Shown here: piece by piece, positions 1-10,145 of the stretch
How the letters are laid out: each line of letters starts with the position of its first letter
Numbering within the stretch: the stretch's first letter is position 1
Assembly: GCF_030012175.1 (NCBI RefSeq)
Contig: NZ_JASCXW010000003.1
Location: 51,727-115,726 of the forward strand
Reading direction: 5' to 3'
Source: Peloplasma aerotolerans
Lineage (GTDB): Bacteria > Bacillota_I > Bacilli_A > Acholeplasmatales > Acholeplasmataceae
Length of the DNA stretch: 64,000 nucleotides
Notes under the pieces: generated by a model
Seen by the model: only the letters and a program-made list of their open reading frames with translations
Database searches by the model: none
Told to the model about the DNA's origin: nothing
Position numbers and translations under genes: made by a program

Positions 1-240
1 TTTGAGTTAATATATCCATCACATCATGAACTATTTATTTATCTAAGAAAAACAAAAAATGAAGCTATCTTAGTCATTGGTTCGTTTTCTGAAAATAGAA
101 TTGAAATCGATTTATCTGAGTATAGTCAATATCAATGTTTAATTACGAATGAGACTCCAATTGATCTCAAGCAAACAGTTATACCCCCATATTATTGTGC
201 GATTTACTATAAAAAGGAGGATTATCATGCCAACCATTAA
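1..240 (+). CDS. GH13 alpha-glucosidase family, C-terminal end (partial)
   Basis: Frame 1 is open from the window edge to the TAA at 238-240 (79 residues). The translation runs through a beta-strand-rich tail with ILVIGSFS, then a short strand, then LITNETP and PPYYCAIYY. This is the usual C-terminal beta-sandwich of GH13 oligo-glucosidases, where a 'LLVI-NFS' strand is followed by an 'LL-SN' strand and a 'LxPYEAxVY' strand. The catalytic barrel lies upstream, so the substrate cannot be read. The stop overlaps the start of the LacI-type regulator by 14 bases, so it belongs to the same operon. Family assignment from the tail alone is moderate. Confidence 0.55.
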   Translation, partial: FELIYPSHHELFIYLRKTKNEAILVIGSFSENRIEIDLSEYSQYQCLITNETPIDLKQTVIPPYYCAIYYKKEDYHANH

Positions 241-1186
241 AGATGTTGCAAAAAAAGCTGGTGTTTCCATATCAACTGCATCATATGCTTTAAATCACTT
301 GCCTAATGTACACCCTGAAACAAGAAAAAGAGTATTTCTAGCAGCAGAAGAACTCAATTACTATCCTAATGGAAGTGCTAAAAATTTAAAAAAGAGAAAA
401 ACAGGCAATATTGGTGTTTTCATCTATGGATTCTCTGGTCCAATTTTCAGCGATGTATTGGAAGGTATACGTCACAAGTTACAGGAAAACAATTACAACA
501 TTATCGTAAGCAGTGGTAAGTCCTCAACAAACCTTTTACAAGAAAGACAGGTTGATGGAGCAGTTATTTTTGATGCAGAAATTACAGATTTGGATTTGTC
601 TGCATATGCAAGCCATGGTGTACCAATCATCGTCTTAGATCGTAAACTTGAAGGACCAAACATTTATTCTAGTGTTATCGAAAATGATAAACTTGTATAT
701 CAATTTGTGAATCAAATGATAAAAAAAGGGTATCATGATTTTGCATATGTTAGCGGGCCACTTGATGCATTTAATAATAACCAGCGTTACGAAGGGTTTA
801 AAAAAGCACTAAAGGATAAAAATATCACCAATCACCAATATTATCAAGGAGATTTTACAATCCAATCTGGATATGAAGCTGGACTAGAAATCATCAAAAG
901 AAAAGATCGACCAAAATTTGTTTTTTGTGCAAATGATGAATCAGCAATCGGCTTAATTCAAGCGCTTAATGAGGCTAACATAAACATACCTGATGAGATT
1001 GCATTATCTGGTTTTGATAATATTTATCTTGGACAATATATTAAACCCAAATTAACGACTATAGGTATTAATCACATCCTATGGGGTGAAAAAGTTGCTG
1101 AGGCAATGATTAATATAGTCTCAGGTCATACTGTAGAAAAAATCGAAAAACCAGTAGGTGAGATTTATGAACGAGAAACCTGTTAG
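227..1186 (+). CDS. LacI-family transcriptional regulator
   Basis: A 319-residue sugar-responsive repressor. Residues 1-50 hold the typical LacI helix-turn-helix and hinge (TIKDVAKKAGVS, then TASYALN and a hinge ending in NYYPN). Residues 60-315 form the periplasmic-binding-protein-like effector domain, with GVFIYGF, VDGAVIFDAE, FVFCANDESAIG and ALSGFDN at the expected places. I start it at the ATG at 227 because AAAAAGGAGG at 211-220 lies at good spacing and the HTH begins right there; an upstream in-frame extension to 149 lies inside the GH13 gene. It overlaps the GH13 gene by 14 bases and the esterase by 20 bases. It probably controls this glucan operon, but the effector is unknown and I did not identify an operator. 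Confidence 0.93.
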   Translation: MPTIKDVAKKAGVSISTASYALNHLPNVHPETRKRVFLAAEELNYYPNGSAKNLKKRKTGNIGVFIYGFSGPIFSDVLEGIRHKLQENNYNIIVSSGKSSTNLLQERQVDGAVIFDAEITDLDLSAYASHGVPIIVLDRKLEGPNIYSSVIENDKLVYQFVNQMIKKGYHDFAYVSGPLDAFNNNQRYEGFKKALKDKNITNHQYYQGDFTIQSGYEAGLEIIKRKDRPKFVFCANDESAIGLIQALNEANINIPDEIALSGFDNIYLGQYIKPKLTTIGINHILWGEKVAEAMINIVSGHTVEKIEKPVGEIYERETC

Positions 1187-2123
1187 TTGGATAGAACCAA
1201 AAAATTTCAGTGATTTTTGGAAACATCAAATATCGATTATAGAACAAATCGATCCAAAATTTGAGATTATAAAAACAGAGAGTTTTCAAGAAACAGGATT
1301 ATGTGCGTACTTCAAATTTTTTGGTGCACAAAATGAAACACTCTATGGTTTCTACATTAAACATAATCAGCAAGAAAAAACACCTGTTGTTATCCATTTT
1401 CATGGCTATTGGTGGCATAAAGGAGAACCACAAGATTATATAAATTGGTTTCAAGAAGGATATGCAGTGATCGTTATGGATATTCGTGGACAAAAAGGTG
1501 AGTCTAAGGACACATACCCATACAAGAGTGGATATAAAAACAATGATCATCGATTAATGATTCGTGGCATTGAAGATCCAAATGAATCCTATATATTACA
1601 TACTTATTTAGATGGGTATCAACTTATAAGAGTTGCTAAATCGCTTCCTTTTGTTAATGAAAATGAGATTATTCTAGATGGCGTTTCACAAGGCGGGAGT
1701 ATTGTTGTTGCACTGGGTGCATTATCACAAGTTTGCTTAATTTGTGCTGATGTTCCTGGGAACACACACTTTTATTATAGATATTTAAATCGTTCAGGTT
1801 CCGGTGCTGAATTCAACGATTACGTAAATGAAAATAATGTTAATGCTGAAACAATATTAAACAATTTAAAGTATTTTGATAATGTTTTTCATGCCAAACG
1901 GATTTTGTCACCTATTTTGATATCTGCTGGTTCAGAAGATGAGATATGCCCTTTAGAGTATTTCAAATATGCTTATAAAAACATTAAATCTTATAAACAT
2001 TTGGTTGAATATAAAGGTGCTGGCCATGAAGGTGGCGGAAAAAGACATCAAAAAATAAAGCTTACATGGGTAAGGGAGAAAATAAATGAATGTAGACAAC
2101 TTGTTAAAACAACTATCAACTAA
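1167..2123 (+). CDS. CE7-type carbohydrate acetylesterase (acetyl xylan esterase / cephalosporin deacetylase family)
   Basis: A 318-residue alpha/beta hydrolase that should remove O-acetyl groups from short sugars. It carries the three CE7 signatures: RGQ at residues 107-109, GVSQGG at 172-177 with the nucleophile Ser174, and HE at 287-288 with catalytic His287. Asp258 is the likely third triad member. There is no signal peptide, so it should act in the cytoplasm on imported oligosaccharides. The ATG at 1167 has TAGGTGAG upstream; a GTG at 1158 is in frame but less well placed. It lies inside a run of overlapping genes, 20 bases into the regulator's 3' end and 38 bases over the GH3 gene. Context suggests deacetylation of the glucan that GH3 and GH94 then split. 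Confidence 0.85.
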   Translation: MNEKPVSWIEPKNFSDFWKHQISIIEQIDPKFEIIKTESFQETGLCAYFKFFGAQNETLYGFYIKHNQQEKTPVVIHFHGYWWHKGEPQDYINWFQEGYAVIVMDIRGQKGESKDTYPYKSGYKNNDHRLMIRGIEDPNESYILHTYLDGYQLIRVAKSLPFVNENEIILDGVSQGGSIVVALGALSQVCLICADVPGNTHFYYRYLNRSGSGAEFNDYVNENNVNAETILNNLKYFDNVFHAKRILSPILISAGSEDEICPLEYFKYAYKNIKSYKHLVEYKGAGHEGGGKRHQKIKLTWVREKINECRQLVKTTIN

Positions 2124-4260
2124 AGAAAAAATAGGACAACTACTCCAACTTGCACCGTTTCATTTTAATGTAGATCTAAAATCGGAAGTTGCTGGTAGAG
2201 TAAGAAGTCTAAACATAGACACTGAGGGTATTTTCTTATCGGGATCTGTTTTAGGTATCCGTAATGCTGAAGAAATGTTAGATATACAAAAAAAATATCT
2301 AGACAACTCAAAACATCAAATACCACTCATCATTATGGCTGATATTATTCATGGGTATGAAACCATTTTTCCTGTACCTATTGCATTAGCATCATCATTT
2401 AATCCCCGAATGGCATTTGAAACTGCTAGGATTTCTGCAATTGAAGCATCAACAGCAGGTATTCATGTTACATTTTCTCCAATGGCTGACCTATCTAGAG
2501 ACCCTAGATGGGGTAGAGTCGTAGAAAGTTTTGGTGAAGATCCATATTTGGCAGGTGTTTTAGCTGCCAATATGGTTAAAGGGTATCAAAACGATGGGAT
2601 TGAGAAAGTTGGTAATCTAGCTGCATGTGTCAAACATTTTGCTGCATATGGTGCATCAGAGGCAGGAAGGGATTATAACACTGTTGATGTATCGAGAACT
2701 GCATTACACAACACATATCTAAAAAGCTATAAAAAAGCATTAGATGCTGGAGCTAGAATGGTTATGACAGCTTTTAACGTTCTTGATGGAGTCCCTGCAA
2801 CAATCAATCAATATTTGTTAAGAACAGTTTTAAGAGATCTATGGAAATCTGATGTTGTAACAATTTCAGACTATGACTCATTAAAGCAAGTGTTAGATCA
2901 TGGTTGTGCTGAAAATGAGAAAGATGCTGCTTATCGAGCAATTCAGGCAGGCTTAGATATAGAAATGGCTTCCGTTTGTTATGTTAACTATCTTGAGAAG
3001 TTAATTGAAGAAGGCATCGTGGATATTCAAAAATTAGATGAAGCAGTATTGCGAGTACTTAATCTAAAAAAAGATTTGGGACTTTTTGATAATCCTTACA
3101 AAGGAGCAAGTGTAGTTAGAGAAAAAGAACTACTACGATCAAAGAAACATTTTGAAATAAGTAAAAAAATAGCTTTAGAAAGTGCCGTATTGCTTAAGAA
3201 CGAAAAAGTGTTACCATTAAATAAAAAACAGAAAATAGCATTAATTGGTCCATATGCGAGATCAAAGTCAACAAACGGACCATGGTCATGGCATGGAAAC
3301 ATTGAACATAATAAATCACTTGAAGAAGTGTTTGTTAATCATAAAATAAATTTAGTTTATACTTCAGAAGCTGAAAGCATTAATCAGATTGAACATAGTG
3401 ATTATGATCAAATATTGAAAGCTGATATGGTTGTATTGGCTTTAGGTGAAAACACGAGATTAAGTGGTGAAGCACGTTCAAGAAGCGATATCAAATTACC
3501 AAATCAACAAGAAACACTTGTAAAAATGTCACATACCTTAAATAAAAAGGTTGTTGTTATTTTATTCAACGGTAGACCATTAGATTTAACAAATATAATA
3601 GAATCAGATGCTATCCTAGAGTCATGGTTTTTAGGTAGTTGTGCAGCAGATGCAATTTTTGACTTGATTTATGGTATTGCTAATCCATCAGGAAAACTTC
3701 CAATGAGTTTCCCACGAAGCGTAGGACAAATTCCAGTTTATTACAATCACTTAAATACGGGAAGACCATTATTAGAAACCAATAAAAATAATGAGTTTTT
3801 ATCGAGATACCTAGATATTGAAAATACACCGTTATTTAATTTCGGGTATGGACTTTCATATTCATCCTTTATATATTCTAATTTGAGGATAAGTCAATTA
3901 GAATTTGATGTGGATACTCAACTACGTGTTTCAATTGATGTTACAAATGAAAGCCAAATTCCTGGTTATGAGGTCGTTCAACTATACATTAGAGACCATA
4001 CTGCACAGATTTCAAGACCAGTAAAAGAACTTAAAAAATTTGAAAAAGTATGGCTTGGTAGTAAAGATACAAAAACAGTAGAGTTTAGCTTAGATATACA
4101 TGATTTATCTTATTATGATGCTTACGGAAATGAGATATATGATTCAGGTAAGTTTACAATTATGGTTGGATCCAATTCACAGGAAACAATGAAGATTGAT
4201 ATTTGGTTGAAGGGGGTTAAGCATGATTATCAAAAACAAAGTTCAAACCAAAGCAGTTAG
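2086..4260 (+). CDS. GH3 beta-glucosidase
   Basis: A 724-residue glycoside hydrolase family 3 enzyme, full length, with no signal peptide. The N-terminal barrel shows RDPRWGR near residue 138, KHFAAYG near 183 and the nucleophile motif SDYD at 261-264 (Asp262), where most GH3 enzymes have SDW. The second domain covers roughly residues 350-600, and a C-terminal fibronectin-III-like domain contains GYEVVQLYIRD and SRPVKELKKFEK. It should release glucose from beta-linked oligoglucosides in the cytoplasm. The ATG at 2086 has GGGAG ten bases upstream. It overlaps the esterase by 38 bases and the GH94 gene by another 38. Pairing with a roughly 1,100-residue GH94 resembles the Listeria beta-1,2-oligoglucan locus; this specificity is inference. 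Confidence 0.92.
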   Translation: MNVDNLLKQLSTKEKIGQLLQLAPFHFNVDLKSEVAGRVRSLNIDTEGIFLSGSVLGIRNAEEMLDIQKKYLDNSKHQIPLIIMADIIHGYETIFPVPIALASSFNPRMAFETARISAIEASTAGIHVTFSPMADLSRDPRWGRVVESFGEDPYLAGVLAANMVKGYQNDGIEKVGNLAACVKHFAAYGASEAGRDYNTVDVSRTALHNTYLKSYKKALDAGARMVMTAFNVLDGVPATINQYLLRTVLRDLWKSDVVTISDYDSLKQVLDHGCAENEKDAAYRAIQAGLDIEMASVCYVNYLEKLIEEGIVDIQKLDEAVLRVLNLKKDLGLFDNPYKGASVVREKELLRSKKHFEISKKIALESAVLLKNEKVLPLNKKQKIALIGPYARSKSTNGPWSWHGNIEHNKSLEEVFVNHKINLVYTSEAESINQIEHSDYDQILKADMVVLALGENTRLSGEARSRSDIKLPNQQETLVKMSHTLNKKVVVILFNGRPLDLTNIIESDAILESWFLGSCAADAIFDLIYGIANPSGKLPMSFPRSVGQIPVYYNHLNTGRPLLETNKNNEFLSRYLDIENTPLFNFGYGLSYSSFIYSNLRISQLEFDVDTQLRVSIDVTNESQIPGYEVVQLYIRDHTAQISRPVKELKKFEKVWLGSKDTKTVEFSLDIHDLSYYDAYGNEIYDSGKFTIMVGSNSQETMKIDIWLKGVKHDYQKQSSNQSS

Positions 4261-7200
4261 AAATGGCGATTTAATTTTTAACATCCTTGAGAGTGGAGAT
4301 ATTTTTAATATTGAATATCATGACCATCAAATCAACTTACTCAATGGAAATATTATTGATGGAACAGTTGCGAATATATATCTTCGTATATTTCATGATC
4401 ATCATATATCTTACACTAAACTGATTGGAAGACACTCACCAAGTTCATATGAATTATACGCTGATAAAATTGTTTATCAGGGTCAGTTTGAGAATGTAAA
4501 TTATCAAGTAGTTTTATCAGTTGAAAACTTGACATGGCAATATGATGTATCAGTCAAAAGTGATGATCAAGTTGTCTTTGATTTAGTATATGGTCAAGAT
4601 GTTGCCATTTCAAATAAAGGTAGTATCTTAAGTAGTGAAACTTATACTGTACAGTACATAGACTATAAAGTTTTTAACCATCAAAATGGTTACGTTTTAT
4701 GCGCAAGACAAAATCAAGGAAGACCACAGTATCTTCAATTAGGATCGCATCACAAGAATGTTGCTTATACAACCGATGGGTTTCAGTTTTTTGGATTATC
4801 ATATAAAGAAACAGGACAACCTCAAGCAATGATGCAAGATCGATTGATTTCAGAAATCTATCAATATGAGTTTTCATATATGGCTTTGCAAAGCGATAAA
4901 ATGGTGATAGACAATCATGAGGAAAAATACACTTTTTATGGTCATTATCAAGATGATTATCAAAAAACTATTGAATCAAGCATCGATGTTAAACCATTTG
5001 AAATGAATAGCAAATGGTTTAAAAATAATCACAAAAAACCTAAAGATTCAATACTTAGTACCAATAGACAATTAAATGGAAATCAGCTTGATATAACTCA
5101 GATTAAAGAAGAATTTAGTGAACTTTTTTTGGAGGAATACCATCAAAAAGAACTCATTTCATTTTTTACTTCAAATAATCACCATGTGGTTTTAAAACAA
5201 AAAGAACTATTAGTAGAAAGACCTCATGGGCACTTGTTGCTTCATGGTGATTTGAAACATGTTAGTGAAAATGTGATGGCATCAACAAACTTCATGTTTG
5301 GTGTTTTTAGTTCACATGTAGTTTTAGGAAATACGACATTTAATAAATTAACTGGGAGTTTAAGAAACCCCTTAAATACGACAAAAATTTCTGGACAAAG
5401 AATATATATAAAGATTAAAGGAATGTACTATATTCTAGGAATTCCAAGTTATTACGATATAGGTGTTAACAGCACCAAATGGGTTTATGTATTAAATGAT
5501 GATGTTTTGGTTGTTGAAATTTATGGTCATATGAATAACATGCAGCAGACACTAAACTTATATTCTAAAAATGACATTCATTATGATTTTATGATAACGA
5601 ATCAATTGTTAATGGGACCTAATGAGTATGCTTATGATATCCCCGTTGAAATCAATAATCAGGAAATTCTTGTTTTGTGTCCTAAGGATTCAATGGCAGT
5701 TCATAGATACCCACATTTAAAATACAAATTTACAATTAGTAAATCATTTTCTATTGTAGATGAAAATAAAGTCTACAAAACAACAAATCAATTTGGACTA
5801 CTAATGATTAAGATTGAAAAGCAATCACATTTTTCAATCCATGTTTCAGCAACAATCCAAGAAGCATTTCAACCTATCATTATAAAGACATATGAAGAGG
5901 TTGATGAAGAAGGAACATTATATTTCAAATCATTTGCACACCATTTCAGTCTAGCACATAAAGAAAATGAGGAGGATATAAGAAAGATTAATAACATCGT
6001 GCTTTGGTATACGCATAATGCATTGACGCATTACGCATCACCACATGGACTCGAACAAAGCAATGGAGCTGCATGGGGAACAAGAGACATTTGCCAAGGT
6101 CCAATTGAGTTTTTTTCAGCAACACAACATTATGATATTGTTAGAGAAATTATCCTCAAAGTGTACCAAAGACAGTTTTTAGAAACTGGAGATTTTCCTC
6201 AATGGTATATGTTCGACAAATATTATCAAATTCAAGCACATGATTCACATGGAGATATTATTATTTGGCCACTAAGATCATTAGCTTATTATTTGAAGGC
6301 AACAAACGATTTCTCAATACTAGATGAAAGTGTTCCGTATATGTCATTAGAACTAAATGATTTCACAGAGAAAGTGTCTTTGCTAGAACATTTAAAATTG
6401 CAAATAAATACAATCATTGATTCTTTTATTCCAGGAACATATCTACCAGCATATGGTGGTGGAGATTGGGACGATACACTACAACCAGCAAACCATGACT
6501 TAACGAAAATTATGGTAAGCGGTTGGACAGTTTCATTACTTTATGAAGCACTAAATCAACTCAGTATTGAAATCAAAGACTATGATGCAAAATTTTCAGG
6601 AAGTTTAAACAAACTCGCTGAAAATGTCAAAACTGATTATGAAAAACATATTATAGCTGATAATATCCCTTCAGGATTTGTTGTTTTTCATAAAGAACAT
6701 AAAACTTATTTATTGCATCCAAGAGATCAAAAAACTGGATTAAAGTATCGTTTACTTCCATTTACAAGAGCGCTTATCTCTGAAATATCAAATCAGTCGC
6801 AAGTCGAACCATATCTTCAAATCATTAATCAGCATTTTAAACATCCAGATGGCGTTAGACTTATGGATACAGCAGTGGAATATAGAAGTGGAAAGATGAC
6901 GTATTTTACAAGAGCTGAAACTGCTGCAAATTTCGGTAGAGAAATTGGATTGCAGTATGTACATGCACATATCAGATATATCGAAGCCATGGCTAAAATT
7001 GGGAAAGCTAAAGATGTATATGAAGGATTGTTAACCATCAACCCTATTTTGATAGAAAAACAAGTACCTAATGCTTACTATAGACAAAGCAATGTATATT
7101 TCAGTAGTTCAGATGCTTGGTTTAAGGATAGATACGAAGCTAGAAGAGATTTTGATAAAGTTAAGTCTGGTGAAATACAAGTCAAAGGTGGCTGGCGATT

Positions 7201-7513
7201 GTATTCAAGCGGTCCAGGTATTTACTTAAATCAACTTATATCCAACTTTTTAGGCATCAGGGTTGAACATCAACAATTGGTTATTGATCCAGTTCTTCCA
7301 GAAAAACTTGATGGTTTAGTCTTCAAGTATCACTATGATGAAACACCAATTGAGATACATTATCATTACGGAAAACAGAATCATTTAATAAATGGTCAAC
7401 CACTCGCATATCAAAATTATCCTCAAAAATATAGACAATCAGGGATTAAGATTCATCGTGAAACCATGACTAGTATTGAAGGGGATATCAAATTAGACAT
7501 ATGGTATCAATAG
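4223..7513 (+). CDS. GH94-family beta-oligoglucan phosphorylase (1,2-beta-oligoglucan phosphorylase-like)
   Basis: A 1,096-residue protein whose C-terminal half is a GH94 (alpha/alpha)6 barrel. NGAAWGTRDICQGP occurs near residue 612, a TGDFPQWYMFDKY segment follows, and GGGDWDDT (residues 745-752) matches the GDWND motif that supplies the general-acid Asp. The N-terminal half is beta-rich, as in family members with extended sandwiches. Such enzymes use phosphate to split beta-glucosides into glucose-1-phosphate. Simple cellobiose or laminaribiose phosphorylases are about 800-900 residues; about 1,100 is typical of the 1,2-beta-oligoglucan phosphorylases, which also pair with a GH3 enzyme. The linkage cannot be proved from sequence alone. 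AGGGGG at 4211-4216 precedes the ATG. It is the last gene of the operon, with a terminator at 7561. Confidence 0.82.
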   Translation: MIIKNKVQTKAVRNGDLIFNILESGDIFNIEYHDHQINLLNGNIIDGTVANIYLRIFHDHHISYTKLIGRHSPSSYELYADKIVYQGQFENVNYQVVLSVENLTWQYDVSVKSDDQVVFDLVYGQDVAISNKGSILSSETYTVQYIDYKVFNHQNGYVLCARQNQGRPQYLQLGSHHKNVAYTTDGFQFFGLSYKETGQPQAMMQDRLISEIYQYEFSYMALQSDKMVIDNHEEKYTFYGHYQDDYQKTIESSIDVKPFEMNSKWFKNNHKKPKDSILSTNRQLNGNQLDITQIKEEFSELFLEEYHQKELISFFTSNNHHVVLKQKELLVERPHGHLLLHGDLKHVSENVMASTNFMFGVFSSHVVLGNTTFNKLTGSLRNPLNTTKISGQRIYIKIKGMYYILGIPSYYDIGVNSTKWVYVLNDDVLVVEIYGHMNNMQQTLNLYSKNDIHYDFMITNQLLMGPNEYAYDIPVEINNQEILVLCPKDSMAVHRYPHLKYKFTISKSFSIVDENKVYKTTNQFGLLMIKIEKQSHFSIHVSATIQEAFQPIIIKTYEEVDEEGTLYFKSFAHHFSLAHKENEEDIRKINNIVLWYTHNALTHYASPHGLEQSNGAAWGTRDICQGPIEFFSATQHYDIVREIILKVYQRQFLETGDFPQWYMFDKYYQIQAHDSHGDIIIWPLRSLAYYLKATNDFSILDESVPYMSLELNDFTEKVSLLEHLKLQINTIIDSFIPGTYLPAYGGGDWDDTLQPANHDLTKIMVSGWTVSLLYEALNQLSIEIKDYDAKFSGSLNKLAENVKTDYEKHIIADNIPSGFVVFHKEHKTYLLHPRDQKTGLKYRLLPFTRALISEISNQSQVEPYLQIINQHFKHPDGVRLMDTAVEYRSGKMTYFTRAETAANFGREIGLQYVHAHIRYIEAMAKIGKAKDVYEGLLTINPILIEKQVPNAYYRQSNVYFSSSDAWFKDRYEARRDFDKVKSGEIQVKGGWRLYSSGPGIYLNQLISNFLGIRVEHQQLVIDPVLPEKLDGLVFKYHYDETPIEIHYHYGKQNHLINGQPLAYQNYPQKYRQSGIKIHRETMTSIEGDIKLDIWYQ

Positions 7514-7560
7514 AAGATAAAAATGTAGAAATTGAAATGTATTTCATTTTTCTCCCTAAT

Positions 7561-7600
7561 AAGAAAAGTAGTACCATACCATCTGGTGCTACTTTTTCTT
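7561..7600 (+). terminator. Intrinsic terminator of the glucan operon
   Basis: A long hairpin with arms 7561-7575 and 7585-7600 (AAGAAAAGTAG paired with CTACTTTTTCTT, one wobble and one bulge). The loop lies around 7576-7584 and the T-rich 3' arm serves as the U-tract. It sits 48 bases after the GH94 stop. Confidence 0.8.
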
Positions 7601-7644
7601 GAAAATTATATCAATAAAGATGTCATTTATAGCTTTATAATATC

Positions 7645-7672
7645 TGTTTAAGCCCTAACTATATGTTATAAT
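7645..7672 (+). promoter_or_regulatory. Promoter for rnr
   Basis: Extended -10 ATGTTATAAT at 7663-7672. A weak -35 TGTTTA lies at 7645-7650 with a 16-base gap. It lies 17 bases before the rnr ATG, so the leader is very short; GAGGT at 7679-7683 is the ribosome binding site. Confidence 0.7.
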
Positions 7673-7689
7673 ATATTCGAGGTAAACAC

Positions 7690-9735
7690 ATGGAAAATTT
7701 ATATTTAGAGTTTTACAATCAACAAACAAGAAAATTACATCAAGACATAACAAAGGATGTGGATTTAGATAAATATCCTCATATTATGTTTGACGATCCA
7801 TATTATTGTTTAAAACCCGATATTTTAATTGGGCGATTAGACCATAAAAAGACTTTTGGGTTCTTAAGACAAGAACTAGAAGACATCTATATCGATCAAA
7901 GATATTTAATAGATTCAATGCACGATGATATTGTACTCGTTAAAGAAGGCGTTGAACCTAAAATTATAGAGATTGTTAAAAGAGCATTAAACGTTATCGT
8001 CGCGACCGCAAAGAAAACCAAGACTGGTTTGTTTTTTGAATCAGATACATATTTGGATCGGAGACTTGAAGTTGATCCATATGATGGATTAGTTGCAGGT
8101 CATGTTGTTATGCTTGAAGTCGAAGCAATCGAACAGTATGCTGTGTTTGCGCATGTCACGAAGATTATCGGTCATATCAACGATCCGGATATCAACACGT
8201 TAAAAATCGTTAACAGTTATCAATGGCCACAGACATTTAGTGATGAAGTGATTACATCACTCAAAGATATTAAAGTTGATTTGGAACAAGAAAAGAAAGA
8301 AAGAATTGATTTAACTGAGCAATTTATCATGACGATTGATGGTAAAGATGCCAAAGATTTAGATGATGCGATTAGTTTGATTTTTAAAGATAAGCAATAT
8401 CATTTAGGTGTTCATATAGCCGATGTTAGTCATTACGTCAAAGAAGGAACCCCATTAGATGAAGAAGCATATAGGAGAAGCACAAGCTCATATTTAGCTG
8501 ATCGAGTAATTCCAATGTTGCCACATCTATTATCAAATGATTTGTGTTCATTGAACCCCAATGAAATTAAATTAACTTTATCTTGTCAAATGGTATTAGA
8601 TGAAAATGCTAAAGTCATCTCATATGATATCCAAAAAACTTTTATAGAAAGTAAAAAAAGATTAAACTATGATGAAGTTAATCAATTTTTAAATCAAAAC
8701 AAATCGCTTCAAGATCCTAAACTAGAAGAAATGTTATTAAACATGAATGAACTTTCTCAAAAACTAAAAGTTATTAGAAGACAGCGTGGAGAAATTGAGT
8801 TTGAAAGTAGCGAATTAGGATTTATCGTTGACAAGGTTGGACGCGTTCTTGATATTTATGAAAGAAAAACTGATGTAGCAGAAGAACTTATTGAATCATT
8901 TATGTTGATTGCTAATGAAACGGTTGCATTTCACATGTTTCACGCAGACCTTCCATCTATCTATAGAATTCATGAAAAACCTGATGTTGTTAAATTAAAA
9001 AATGCACTCCAAACAGTAGCTAAATTAGGTTTTCCTGTTAATATGAAGCAAATAGGAAATCCAAAACCACTACAAGTGCTAACGAATAAAACTGCTGATA
9101 CAACTTATGGATATATCATTCATATGCTGTTATTAAGAGCAATGCAAAAAGCAAAATATAGCGAAATTCAAGCACCACACTTCGGTTTAGGTGCTAGATA
9201 TTATACGCATTTTACATCTCCGATAAGAAGATATCCAGACTTTATTTTACATCGATTAATTCATCGATTTGTTTTAGGTGAGTCTAAAAACATGAAAAAA
9301 GATATATACTATTATCAATCGATGATGCCAGAAATAGCTCAGCACACATCTGATCAAGAAAGAAAATCCGTTCAAATGGAACGCGATGTTGCTAAATTGA
9401 AGAGCTGTGAATATATGCAAGATAAAATAGGAGATTACTTCAAGTCAACTATCACTCAAATGATGCCTTCAGGAATGTTTATTAAGCTATCTAATGGTAT
9501 TGAAGGTTTTGTGTCATTAAGATCTTTAGATGATTACTACATGTATGACGAAAACAATCTTACTTTTATCGGTAATCGGGGTAAAAAATATCGTTTAGGA
9601 GATCAAGTCAAAGTTGAATTATTAGACGTTGATTTATCAACAAAAAAAATGGACTTTGGAATTGTAGATAAAACAAGAGGAAAACAAGGAAATAGAAATG
9701 AAAATTATCGTTCAAAACAAAAAAGCAAGACATGA
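7690..9735 (+). CDS. rnr: Ribonuclease R
   Basis: A 681-residue RNase II/R family 3'-5' exoribonuclease. The catalytic acidic cluster [11 protein letters not shown] lies near residue 217 at the start of the RNB domain, which extends to about residue 540. The RNB hallmarks [11 protein letters not shown] and an [10 protein letters not shown] segment are present, and a C-terminal S1 domain (about 585-665) ends in a basic tail. The N-terminal part before the cold-shock domains is shorter than in E. coli RNase R. It overlaps smpB by 38 bases, a frequent pairing in Firmicutes because RNase R degrades mRNAs released by trans-translation. A promoter with a perfect TATAAT lies just upstream. Confidence 0.96.
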   Translation: MENLYLEFYNQQTRKLHQDITKDVDLDKYPHIMFDDPYYCLKPDILIGRLDHKKTFGFLRQELEDIYIDQRYLIDSMHDDIVLVKEGVEPKIIEIVKRALNVIVATAKKTKTGLFFESDTYLDRRLEVDPYDGLVAGHVVMLEVEAIEQYAVFAHVTKIIGHINDPDINTLKIVNSYQWPQTFSDEVITSLKDIKVDLEQEKKERIDLTEQFIMTIDGKDAKDLDDAISLIFKDKQYHLGVHIADVSHYVKEGTPLDEEAYRRSTSSYLADRVIPMLPHLLSNDLCSLNPNEIKLTLSCQMVLDENAKVISYDIQKTFIESKKRLNYDEVNQFLNQNKSLQDPKLEEMLLNMNELSQKLKVIRRQRGEIEFESSELGFIVDKVGRVLDIYERKTDVAEELIESFMLIANETVAFHMFHADLPSIYRIHEKPDVVKLKNALQTVAKLGFPVNMKQIGNPKPLQVLTNKTADTTYGYIIHMLLLRAMQKAKYSEIQAPHFGLGARYYTHFTSPIRRYPDFILHRLIHRFVLGESKNMKKDIYYYQSMMPEIAQHTSDQERKSVQMERDVAKLKSCEYMQDKIGDYFKSTITQMMPSGMFIKLSNGIEGFVSLRSLDDYYMYDENNLTFIGNRGKKYRLGDQVKVELLDVDLSTKKMDFGIVDKTRGKQGNRNENYRSKQKSKT

Positions 9736-10141
9736 TTTCTTTATTGAAGAAACATATGAAGCTGGTATTAAACTACTCGGTAGTGAAATTAAATCAATTC
9801 GCTTAGGAAAAGTGCAAATTAACGATGCATTCGTCACCATCAAGGATGGCGAAGCTTTTGTGCACAACATGCATATTGCAAAATATGATTTTTCTAGCAT
9901 TTTTAATCATGAAGAAACAAGACCTAGAAAACTATTACTACATAAAAAAGAAATTATCAAATTGTTCAGTAAAATAAAAGAGCAAGGATATACTATCATC
10001 CCTTTAAAGTTATATTTAAAAGAAGGACTATGCAAACTAGAAATAGGGTTAGCTAAAGGTAAAAAAGATTATGATAAGCGCGAAACATTGAAGGAAAGAG
10101 ATCAACAGATGCGCATGAAAAAAATATTAAAAAACAGGTGA
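9698..10141 (+). CDS. smpB: SsrA-binding protein SmpB
   Basis: A 147-residue protein of usual SmpB length. It binds tmRNA and places it in the ribosomal A site to rescue stalled ribosomes. The sequence shows the SmpB core: NKKARHDF followed by EETYEAGI near residue 20, LLGSEIKS with G-K-V-Q, an ALV-type [10 protein letters not shown] strand, [10 protein letters not shown] with [17 protein letters not shown], and a basic C-terminal tail ([10 protein letters not shown]) that reads into the mRNA channel. The ATG at 9698 has AAGGAAAT upstream within rnr. The 38-base overlap with rnr implies translational coupling. The tmRNA gene itself is not visible in this window. Confidence 0.97.
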   Translation: MKIIVQNKKARHDFFIEETYEAGIKLLGSEIKSIRLGKVQINDAFVTIKDGEAFVHNMHIAKYDFSSIFNHEETRPRKLLLHKKEIIKLFSKIKEQGYTIIPLKLYLKEGLCKLEIGLAKGKKDYDKRETLKERDQQMRMKKILKNR

Positions 10142-10145
10142 CAGA

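Noticed and set aside
149..226. Longer N-terminus for the LacI regulator
   Set aside because: The region encodes the end of the GH13 gene in another frame. The helix-turn-helix begins at ATG 227 with an ideal ribosome binding site.
7514..7689. tRNA or small RNA in the gap before rnr
   Set aside because: Only the terminator and promoter are visible; no cloverleaf or other conserved structure is seen.
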